A DNA stretch of 64,000 bases from Folioceros fuciformis (taxonomy: Eukaryota > Anthocerotophyta > Anthocerotopsida > Anthocerotales). The position numbers and the translations under genes are program-made. The stretch spans positions 25,458 to 89,457 of the forward strand of contig JBNGIO010005679.1 of assembly GCA_049999805.1 (NCBI GenBank). The letters run 5' to 3'. Under the pieces are notes generated by a model, which worked only from the letters and a program-made list of their open reading frames with translations, did no database searches and was not told where the DNA came from. The first letter of the stretch is position 1; the number at the start of each line of letters is the position of its first letter. Shown here piece by piece: positions 55,900 through 64,000 of the stretch.

Positions 55900-56904
55900 A
55901 AGGACTAGAGTCCCTCTTCTGGAAGGAGGCCATAGATTCAGAATATACCTCTCTCACACAAAACAACACTTGGAAACTGATCACCTTACCCCCGGCAGGA
56001 AGCCTATAGCTTGTAAGTGGGTCTCCAAGAAGATATTGAATGTAGACGGCACTGTGGGGAGATATAAGGCAAGTCTTGTAGCCAGGGATATAGTCAAGTC
56101 CAAGGCTTGGACTATAACAAGACCTTTTCCTGTTGTCAAGCCTACCTCTCTTAGGATCCTATTGCTATTGTTGCCCATTACAAATTATTGGTACAACACC
56201 TTGATGTGAAGACTTTCTCAATGACTTACTAGAGGAATACATCTACATGTGCCATAGGGCTTTGTTGTTGAAAAGGACAAGGTATGCAAGTTGTTGAAGA
56301 CACTTTATGGCTTGAAATAATCCTCACATGCTTGGAATGAGGTATTTCAGTAGTTCCTTAAAGAAATTGGGTTCCTTAAAGAAATTGGGTTCATTTACAT
56401 GGACAGAGACACATACAAATGGTTTGTGTGTACATATTATATGAGGGAGCAGACTTTCTAATCCTAGCTATTCATGATGTACATGATAACATCTTGTTTA
56501 GTACTCCTCTAACTCTAACCCTGATGAACAAGATTAAGAAGGTTTTACATATTAGATTTGAGATGAATGATCTAGGACAACTCACTTTTCCCTTAGATGT
56601 CCAATTCCACTTCAATGGGAAGGATGGCAATATAAACACACATCAAGGGCACTTTGTACATCAGCTTTTGCATAGGTTTAACATGGCAGACGCTAGACTT
56701 ATGTATATCTCCATGTGTGTTAGTGAGAAATTGTCCTTAGAGCCGTGCCCTAGCATAGAGGCTGAAAAACAAGAAATGGCTTCAAAGCCTTATAAGCAAG
56801 CTGTGGGATCTCTCATTTATCTATCTAATTGGACAAGGCTAGATATTGCAAATTGGACAAGGCTAGATATTGCAAGAGCAGTAGGAACTGTTAGTCAATT
56901 TTAA
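55900..56904 (+). pseudogene. Copia reverse transcriptase fragments
   Basis: QNNTWKLI, GRKPIACKWVSKK and RYKASLVARDIV match the start of RT. FLILAIHDVHDNILF is at the position of the YVDD block, with the catalytic motif changed to HDVHD. AVGSLIYLSNWTRLDIA matches the C-terminal RT motif, followed by a 27-bp in-frame duplication (NWTRLDIA twice). Several stops and frame changes separate the pieces. A 20-bp duplication lies at about 56355. Confidence 0.75.
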
Positions 56905-57024
56905 GAGAATCCTAGTCTTGCTCATTAAACAACTATAAATTTTTACCTATCTCAAGGGATCTCCTAGGAAAGGATTGCATTTTGAAAAGAGTCCTACAAG
57001 CCTTTAGCTCACAATATTGTTTGC

Positions 57025-57112
57025 CTATCTTCAACAGCGGTTGAGTATGGAGCAACAACACAAGCTTCCGAGGAAATTTTATAGATTTGAAGTCTTCTCA
57101 ATGGTATGAAAC
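57025..57112 (+). pseudogene. Copia RNase H, left half
   Basis: A frame reading VCLSSTAVEYGATTQASEEI is the ALSSTEAEY region of RNase H with stops following. It is cut off by the LINE. Confidence 0.6.
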
Positions 57113-58150
57113 AGTTTTTTTTTTTTTCCGCGAAAAAAGAATTCTGATTATGATTGGCAGATGCCTCCCACTACAATACAAAGGGAAAAAACCTGCTAAC
57201 GTATGTACATAGATCAAGCACCAAAAGAGAGGGGGGGAACTGGCCTTGAGTTCAAAACTCAAGACAAGGTGCTCAGAGAACGCTCCCCTACACAATGGTA
57301 CTCGCGAACTGCCAAAAACACTTATACTCACACCTCGAAGTCTCCCAAGGACCCTAAGGGCTCACCTTCCCCAGGGGCACGAATGGTTCCAACGCGTATC
57401 TTTCCCAGGCACTAGGAATCCCGCCATCCTCCAGTCTTTCTGCTTAAATTATTTTTGACGGGATTGTTCCAAAGCTTCTGCTGCAATCAACGAATGCTCC
57501 CATATGCGCCACAACAAAGCTTTCAATGAAGCTGATTCCTGTCCTCCATAGACCATCGCGGATCAGTTGACCCAGAGATGAAAAAGGCAAGAAGACCACA
57601 GTAAGCCCCACCATTGTGTTTTAAGGAGAGGTTTGCCTGAGGTTACGTCTAGCCCAAATAAGGCTGATTGTGTCGTGATCTTGAGGTTAGCACCAGGAAA
57701 AGTCAAACCGAGCCACTTGCCCACCTCCCTCCAGATCTCTTGGGCAAAGCTACAATGAAAGAACATGTGTTGACTCTTGTTCGGGGCCCCAGCGGTGCAC
57801 AGTCGACACACATCCACCCCCGTTGCAGCTAAATCCCATCCCAACGATCCACATTAGGCAAACACACTTGAAAAAAACACAAGACCGTAGACCTGACCTT
57901 GGGGGGGATTCCTGCGGACTTCCATAGAAGTTTGATGGCTTCCCTTTGTCGCCGTCCAGCTAACTGCAATCGGGGAGCCATTGGTTGTCTTTGCTTGATT
58001 TTCTGCGCTCACAACAACCAAAGGAACAAGTCCGCCGTTGGGAAGTTGAAGAAAGACCGAGAGATAGCCTTCTTGCACCCTGGACGCATGGGCCACTTGT
58101 AGAGATCTAGTTTGACGGTCAAAGCCTAGTTCTCACCTAGTTGGAACCAG
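57113..58150 (-). mobile_element. LINE fragment (non-LTR retrotransposon), minus strand
   Basis: A poly-T run at about 57113-57127 on the plus strand reads as a poly(A) tail of a minus-strand insertion. Upstream on the minus strand is the C-terminal zf-RVT-like region: VCRLCTAGAPNKSQHMFFHC, followed by FAQEIWREVGKWLGL (57563-57844). One in-frame TAA at 57854 separates it from the preceding part (57857-58096). Only the last about 1 kb is present, as usual for 5'-truncated LINEs. Confidence 0.8.
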
Positions 58151-58160
58151 CACTGAACCT

Positions 58161-58460
58161 TTGCTTTATCGGAGGTTTGTGGCCCAATTGGGCGTTCGTC
58201 AGCAAAGAATCTTGTATTTCATGCCCGTTCTATGGTATGATAACCAATTTGCTATTGCCTTATCAAAGAGTGTTGCCTATTCTAAACATATCGAAAATTA
58301 TCATCACTTTCTAAGGCAAGTTGTTGAGAAAAAGAAGGTAAATATTCCTTATGTGCCCACTAGTGAAAACACTGCTAATCTTCTCACAAGAGCTTTACCC
58401 AAGCTAGTTCATGAGAAGCACACACTAGCAATAGGTGTAGTAGAAATTCCAACAGCAGAG
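58161..58460 (+). pseudogene. Copia RNase H, right half
   Basis: The frame carries LWYDNQFAIALSKSV, AYSKHIENYHHFLRQVVEKK, and PTSENTANLLTRALPKLVHE. These are the catalytic Asp block and the C-terminal motifs of copia RNase H. It continues the left half across the LINE. Confidence 0.85.
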
Positions 58461-58574
58461 TTAAGTTGCCCACTAGTCTCTATCCGTTCACTAACTAAGT
58501 GGGAGCTTTTTGTTCAAACATGGAGTCTTAATCTCTCTTCTCTTCATGTCATCCTTTGCTATCCTTTCCTTGCA

Positions 58575-58735
58575 AGCTTTACCTAGGCTAGTTCTTGAGA
58601 AGCACACACTAGCATCAAGAGTAGTAGAAATTCCATCAGCAAAGTTCAAAGGCATTGCCCACTAGTCTCTATCCTTTCACTAACTAAGTGGGAGCTTTGT
58701 GTTGATACATAGAGTCTTAATCTCTCCTATCCATG
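58575..58735. repeat. Duplicated RNase H tail
   Basis: The segment from TTTACCTAGGCTAGTTCTTGAGAAGC to CATGTCATC repeats, with small changes, the sequence at about 58399-58555. Confidence 0.8.
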
Positions 58736-58782
58736 TCATCATGGAGAGGAGAGATTAAGACTCTATGTATCAACACAAAGCT
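58693..58782. repeat. Palindrome, 43-bp arms, 4-base spacer
   Basis: The left arm 58693-58735 (AGCTTTGTGTTGATACATAG...) and right arm 58740-58782 (...CTATGTATCAACACAAAGCT) are inverse complements with a single mismatch. The spacer TCAT is 58736-58739. The left arm is the end of the duplicated RNase H tail. Confidence 0.95.
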
Positions 58783-59116
58783 CATATTATCATAAGCGGT
58801 TCAGTACCATGATTTCGGAAGAAGTCACATGCCCATCATTTCTTTGTTTACTAGCCCCTGGTCGTCAAAGTCAACCGGATGTGGAGTCCCCATGAACTTA
58901 TGAAGATTAATGGAGGCGAGGATAATCTTACGTGACTTTCCTCAACGCGGGTAAACAGCTTGAAGAAGTTGCCCGTGGATGAAGACCAGAAGGAAGACAT
59001 CGGGTACCAAGAAAGCAAGCTTGAGTGCATCAACACTTGTCATTGTTGAAGGAGTGGATGGCGAGTAGAGGGTCGTCTCGTTGAGAACTCAGTACCTCAA
59101 CCTCACTAAGTGGGAG

Positions 59117-59343
59117 TAAAGAAAACTGAAGCCGGAGTTACTGTTCAATTATGGTAGTTCAGTTCGTTACCGAAACTGCAAGTCGGTTACCTTTCCACTT
59201 GTATAAACGACTCTCCTGAAACAAAGAAGTGTGTTCAGTACATGCCCTTTCCTTATTCCTCGTGTGCTCACCGCTCTGGCGCTTAGATCACTTTGCTTGC
59301 CTTGATGTCCACGGTCAGATAAGTCCCGCCTGAAAGTTCTTTA
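59117..59343 (+). repeat. 3' LTR (conserved part)
   Basis: Matches 53798-53994 closely and ends at the same base (…CTTTA). Confidence 0.75.
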
Positions 59344-60409
59344 CCCACAAACTTCAAATCTGGATTCAGTGTTTTTCACTGCAGACTGACCACAATGTGG
59401 ACTTGAGATCCTTCCCATGGTTGCTGATCATGAATGAGACCATATGGTTGCAGGGAAGGGTGCTAACCTTGTTACCTGTTGAAGGCATCAGATTGAGCAG
59501 ACGGTTTCCGTCTTTCTGTCAGATGACGCCTGGTTTGGTTCGCACTTTGAGTCAACTGGCATCTCATCCAACACTGAAGGGGACCACACCTCATTAAACC
59601 ATCTTGCAGGATCGAAACCAGTGCCCACGCAACCAGAACGTCATTCTGAAGGCACTCCCTAACAGACTCGTAACAGAGAACGTAGCTTGCGGTACAGCCT
59701 GAAGTTTAATTACCTACTGGTATGGCATTGTAGCGAGCAAGGACCCAGGGTGTCAAGATTGTTGATTGTTTCCTCAACACCTCCATGCCTCTTTGCATTG
59801 CAGGTCTCGGTGCGTATTCACTGCATGTGGGGAGTCGGTCATGTACCGATCGGCAGCTACCAGGGACTCACGGACGAAGCGCTGCGATTGAATGATGAGA
59901 AACATGTTCCCGACAAGGAATGCAAAGATTACAAAGACTGGTGTACGATCTGGCAGACAGCGGTGAGAAAAGCATGTCGATTGCGTATGTACCCTAGAAA
60001 ACGCGCAGCAGGGCATGTCACGGGTTGAACGTCACACTCCAGGTGTTACTTCCTCGAGACTCTCGTCAGTGCTGGCAGTGAACTCCAATGCCGATGTCAC
60101 AGCCACATTTGGAAGCATCGCGAAGCTCTAAACCACCATATCGTCTATCGGGTTTAGGCTTGGTCATCCCGAGCCCCCTTGCTTTGGGGTTGTGGTGCTG
60201 GGGCCTTTTTAGGCCGCTCTGGTGTTTTCGCCGTTTCCAGCAGCTCCAGCCCGCCTCGTCGGAGCTTGGGCTGTTTCTAGTAGCCGCCTTGGCCTTGTCT
60301 CCTCATTTTGGGTAATTTTCTTGCTTCTTCCTACTGTATTCCACATTTGCAACTTGAAATGGGTGTGAATTTCCGCTTCGGGTGTCTGATCCCTGTGAAT
60401 GCGGCAATT
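59344..60409. other. Intergenic sequence with a short repeat and an unassigned frame
   Basis: CACAAACTTCAAATCTGG at 59346 matches the GH9 3' flank at 50885. A frame at about 59801-60027 encodes about 74 residues with Cys, Trp and basic residues (KECKDYKDWCTIW) that I cannot assign. No intact gene is visible. Confidence 0.4.
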
Positions 60410-60957
60410 CCCTAAATCAAAGCAACAGCGGCCTTTACGGGGAATTCCAAGCGAACTGTTGTGTATGTAGTTGGGTCCTCGCCACTGCCGCAACCGTTTT
60501 GCCCGTTCAACAGAGTTCAAACAGCATTAATTCACGGGGCTGGGAGGGAGAGGCGAGAAATGTGGCCCGTGCAATATTGCAGCCCTGAGCCCTGAGCCAA
60601 ACTTGGGTTGCATTCGCAGAGCCTTGCTCAGTGTCATATCCCCGGAGCTGTATTCAATGGGAGCCCGCAGAAATGAACCTGGAGGGCCGGCCATTCCGGC
60701 TTGACCGACTGAGGGTTCCCTCCTCTAGCCTCGGTCTGGTGGGATGATACTACGACTCTGGCGACGTCGTCAAGTTCGGCCTGCCCATGGCCTTCACCAT
60801 CACGCTACTGTCGTGGACGGTGATGGAAATGGGCAAGCAGCTGGCTGCAGCGGGAGAGATGACGCACGGATAAGACGCCATCCCTTGGGGGACTGACTAC
60901 CTCGTCAAAGCTCACACAGGGCTAACCGAGTTTCACGTTCAAGTGGCGGATCCGATC
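60410..60957 (+). pseudogene. Broken partial copy of the GH9 gene with its promoter
   Basis: From about 60480 the upstream sequence matches the GH9 promoter (GCCACTGCCGCAACCGTTTT, CGGGGCTGGGAG, GCGAGAAATGTGG). It jumps at about 60720 into coding sequence that corresponds to the DAGD region: [51 protein letters not shown]. Stops occur (TGA before YYDSGD, TAA after MTHG). The signal peptide and everything after VADP are absent. It resembles a tandem-type duplication that later lost its ends, so it cannot make an enzyme. Confidence 0.88.
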
Positions 60958-62037
60958 AATCGTAGATGCATCATGTCCTGGACGATCGATGCATCATGTC
61001 CTAGATGATCGATGCATCTAAAGCCTACCTGTGGACAAACTTCCCATCTGGACTGCATGTTTATTTCAGTCCAGGATAGCGACAATCGACACTTGAAATC
61101 AATTCCGTGGCAGGTTTGAACACTGAAACCTCTATTGCCCCTTCAGGAACCAGGCTGAGAGAAATCTTCTTCATCCCTGGAACCCTTCAAGAAGTGTATG
61201 CCTTGGCATCCCTGCGGAAAATTGTTAGCTGCACTGCCGATGGTTGCGGCGGCCAGGCTCAGTCTTATGTTGCAAGGTAGCTTCCAATTTGCAATTTGGC
61301 TGTGTTTCCTACTTACCGTCTAGGACCACGAATCAGTTGACTCAGAAAACATGACACACGCGTGTCCTATCACGATTGCAAACAGCCTGAGTCGAGCGAA
61401 GGAAGTGGCCAGGGTGCTGTCTCCGAGTTTGATGGAACTTTCACATCCAGGCCAGACAACGAAACCGACAAGCCTGTCGGTCGTTCTTATCTGCGCATGC
61501 AGCCTTTCGCATCTGGCAATCTTGCTTGTGTCACCTTCCTGGTAGACGCGGAGAAGCGAGTGCTCTATCGACCGAGCGCAATCGGAGCAGCCGTTCCACG
61601 ATACAAAGCGCAGCCTACCGACTCGAGAGACAATCGTTGGCTTTCGGCCGATTGGCAGCAACAACGAGAAAGGCACGTACACTTGGGCAGCTTGGTAAAG
61701 AGCACGGAAGTGGCCAGATCTGGAGACGGGCACGAGGAAAACAGACAGGAAATGATTTGAATAAAATGATCACTTTCTAGAGAGAGCCATAAAGACGCGG
61801 ATAAGAGAGCCCAGATGGATATAAGACACGATAGCGGTAGGCAGTGGACAGATTCTGGATTTACATGGACTCCGGTGATCCTGAGGACTCAGAGGCTACT
61901 TTGGTATTCCACCGGATGCGTGCCAGAAGCCAGGCTCCTGGCACGCTCTTATTGTGCCCATGTCAAGCTACGTGCAATCAAGACATGGCTCCCCTCTCCT
62001 CCCCGTCTCTCCCATGCCCATCTGCTGCGGGAGCAGA
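60958..62037. other. Intergenic sequence, some open frames
   Basis: The 23-bp unit GATGCATCATGTCCTGGACG repeats about 2.5 times at 60968-61020. A diverged copy of the GH9-flank repeat lies at about 61031. A frame at 61362-61760 (132 residues) and one on the opposite strand are open, but I recognise no domain. Confidence 0.4.
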
Positions 62038-62305
62038 TCACTTGCAGTCGCACTTGCTAGCATCGTCGTTGCACTTGCTGCAGTCAGGGTCGCCAGACTT
62101 GGCGGCCAGAACGTTCTCGCTGCAACCCACAGATTACAAAGGTCAAGCTAGCATTCGTGAAGTCACTCATCTCCAGGACAGAATCGGCTGCAAAATTGAC
62201 GAAGGCACTCAGCAAGCAACAGAGAGGCGGCCCGTACATCCAACCAAGCAGGACAGAAAGAGGAGGAGCGGAAAGCGCAAGGGCTTACAACACGACGGAG
62301 GCCAT
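62038..62305 (-). CDS. Candidate small Cys-rich peptide gene (metallothionein-like end), two exons
   Basis: Minus-strand model: exon 1 62305-62289 (17 bases, ATG start), intron with GTAAGC donor and TTGCAG acceptor, exon 2 62119-62038, giving 32 residues. The C-terminus is SGDPDCSKCNDDASKCDCK and stop, with four Cys in CxxC and CxC patterns. A TATAAAT box on the same strand lies at 62412-62418, which would place the transcript start about 80 bases before the ATG. Plant metallothioneins have Cys-x-Cys ends, an early intron and strong TATA promoters. The N-terminus here lacks the usual Cys cluster, so the identity is only a suggestion. It could instead be a fragment or an unrelated secreted or regulatory peptide. 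Confidence 0.35.
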
Positions 62306-62411
62306 TCCGAATTGGAAGGGATAGAAGAGCCGAGAGCAGAGAGCGTGCGGGGAGATAACGGAGAGCGAGACAACTGGGATGGCTTGCTCATTTGCTTCGC
62401 CTTCAGCACGC

Positions 62412-62418
62412 ATTTATA
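62412..62418 (-). promoter_or_regulatory. TATA box of the Cys-rich peptide gene
   Basis: TATAAAT on the minus strand within GGGCTATAAATGCG, about 107 bases upstream of the proposed ATG. GC-rich flanks make it stand out. Confidence 0.45.
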
Positions 62419-64000
62419 GCCCGGGGAAGGCGGAAATCGCCGCGGGCAAGCTAAACCCGGCCATGGAATCTGAGCCGGTGGTGAGTCAAAGTTGGCAATG
62501 GGGTGTGTCCCGGTCGTGGAGGTAGCTGGGGGCCTCGTGGACGAAGGACGCCAGCACAAGCTCCATGGCTCGGCCCCACTCGCTGCGTGCAGTGGTGGCG
62601 CCGCCCCTCACAATCGCGGAATGCGCCAATTTAGCCGTGCGATTGATCGGGTGTGGCTCTAACGTTGCGTGCCCGACAAACTCCGAGATGCGCAAATTTT
62701 GTGTCCTACGTCCCGGCCCGGCCACTTTGTTGTAGCGCAGCTTGCTCCATCTGGAGCCATGGCCGTCGGCTACGGGGCGTACATTTGTCTGTATGTCGAA
62801 GATCTCACATACAGCTTCTCCACCTCTCAGGGGCCAGAGTTTCAGACGGCTACTGTACGATTGTTCTGTGGCTTCCACTCCAAGCATCCATATCGGACAG
62901 AGAAAAATCTCCCTTCTCGTTTGGCTGCTTCTAGGACATGCAGTACAGGCTGAGTGACGTGATGACCACAGTCTGCTTTGCTTGAAATTTCTTCTCGTGA
63001 TCCAGATCAGCTTGCAGACATTACCTGCAGCTCTCAATATCTCTCAGGCTAAACACCCAAGAGCGTCAGAGGAGTCCTCCGATCCTTACGTCAAAGGCTG
63101 ACTCACATCAGCCCCATCCACATCCAACGCTCTTCACCTGTACGTGCAACATGAGTTGGAATTTGCAGTCTGAACCAGCACTGGGAATTTCAAACACGAT
63201 GCTTTTCGTAAACACGATGCCGTCACCCTGCTTTTCGTAAACCGGAGGCTTTCAGGAGCATCCTTAATGTTGGCACCCATGGCAAGCTTTGTGCCAGAGT
63301 TTTGGACTGACATGAGGAACACCTTTCCACGTACGTACTGGACGACAATGCGGACTGAGACAAAGGTGTACCTTCACTTCACTAAGCTCCTTCCGCTGGA
63401 AAGGGTGCAAAAGCAGTGACTTCCACGGCAAGATTTGCAAGACACTTGGAGACTGTCAGGAATGCACCGTGCGTCCATTGACAACACACTCCGTGGAAGA
63501 GTGGGGTCGGTAGAGTTAGCCAAGTTGGAGGCCTGCTGACGGCACTCCACCAAGTTCTTCGTGCCGCCACTCGCCCTAGCTAAAGGGTTACCGTAAGGTG
63601 ATTCCCAGAAACTTCCTAGAAACTTCCCAGATTCCCAATACCGCACTGACGGTTGATGCTTGCAAGCGACCTAGCGGACACGAAATGAATCGCCCACGTG
63701 AAGTGCGGGCCAGCTACTTGTTGCGCACACAAGCCGAGCAGAGGCAGGTATTGCATGACGTACGTGTCATTGCTCAAATTTGGCAAGCTCGGATCAGGTT
63801 CCTGGCTGTTAAGAGCAACTAGTCTATAAGGGTGGGTTCGCATGCATGCCCAACCCGAACCTTGAAACCAGGGTGAAACTAGTGCGGCATTCGCATGTGG
63901 TGTCCAGGAACCTTAAAAAACGACCGACATCGTGCCGGTCCACTTCGAAGTCACCGCCTCGTGTGAGTTTCAAACGTGGCGTGAACGGTTTTGGCTTGGG
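62419..64000. other. Right edge, upstream of the Cys-rich gene and unresolved sequence
   Basis: Open frames on both strands at 62486-63037 have no recognised domain. A short repeat with TGCTTTTCGTAAAC occurs at about 63199 and 63229. The rest shows nothing I can support. Confidence 0.4.

Larger units (their letters stand above)
53748..59343 (+). mobile_element. Decayed Ty1/copia element with a nested LINE
   Basis: Similar segments at 53798-53994 and 59117-59343 (GCAAGTCGGTTACC, CTTGTATAAACGACTCTCCTG, TTTGCTTGC) are the two LTRs. The left one is followed by TGGTATGAGAGTC, a tRNA-iMet primer-binding-site match. Between them are gag, integrase, RT and RNase H fragments in the correct order and strand, full of stops. 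A minus-strand LINE interrupts the RNase H. The outer LTR starts (TGTTG at 53748 and 59044) are uncertain. Confidence 0.75.

Noticed and set aside
61320-61760. Overlapping frames on both strands as a gene
   Set aside because: Neither has a domain, intron structure or a partner exon. Kept only as unresolved sequence.

Overview
The window is nuclear DNA of a land plant. The evidence is telomere-type TTTAGGG/CCCTAAA motifs, GT-AG introns of about 70-380 bp, plant-type Ty1/copia retrotransposons, and plant genes: a Pumilio with an N-terminal NABP-like region, a CPL4-type CTD phosphatase, an HD-Zip I factor, a GH9 endoglucanase and PLS-class PPR proteins. Long intronless PPR genes and gene-poor, repeat-rich spacers suggest a non-seed plant (bryophyte, lycophyte or fern). 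I cannot name the species. The assembly has four N gaps (400, 100, 10 and 10 bp).

Layout: 1-7,350 is gene-poor, with degenerate telomere-like and minisatellite arrays, then a GC-rich leader with CTG runs. A Pumilio gene follows (7,570-11,845, nine exons, 5' end probably lost in a gap), then a CPL4-like phosphatase (15,278-17,505, six exons). From 17,500 to 34,000 lie decayed repeats: a TTTAGGG-bordered, unclassified element with a coiled-coil ORF (19,913-22,560); a copia RNase H fragment with an LTR (23,272-24,753); and a copia gag-pol with a frame break and two in-frame TAG codons (25,513-29,440). From 35,049 single-copy genes resume: a fungal-looking 14-TM MFS transporter, three consecutive same-strand PPR genes (37,819-48,157), a GH9 endoglucanase (48,861-50,617) and an HD-Zip I gene on the minus strand (51,345-52,489). 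After that come a decayed copia element with a LINE inside it (about 53,748-59,343), a broken partial GH9 copy (60,410-60,957) and a candidate small Cys-rich peptide gene on the minus strand (62,038-62,305).

The genes do not form a pathway. The Pumilio (mRNA 3'UTR binding), CPL4 (Pol II CTD dephosphorylation), PPRs (organelle RNA), HD-Zip (transcription) and GH9 (cell wall) are independent loci. The most unusual content is the PPR trio, whose members carry 6, 9 and 7 near-identical PLS triads and successively different losses of the DYW domain. Other points of interest are the MFS gene of possible fungal origin, the telomere-motif-bordered element, and a 43-bp-arm palindrome inside the decayed copia element.
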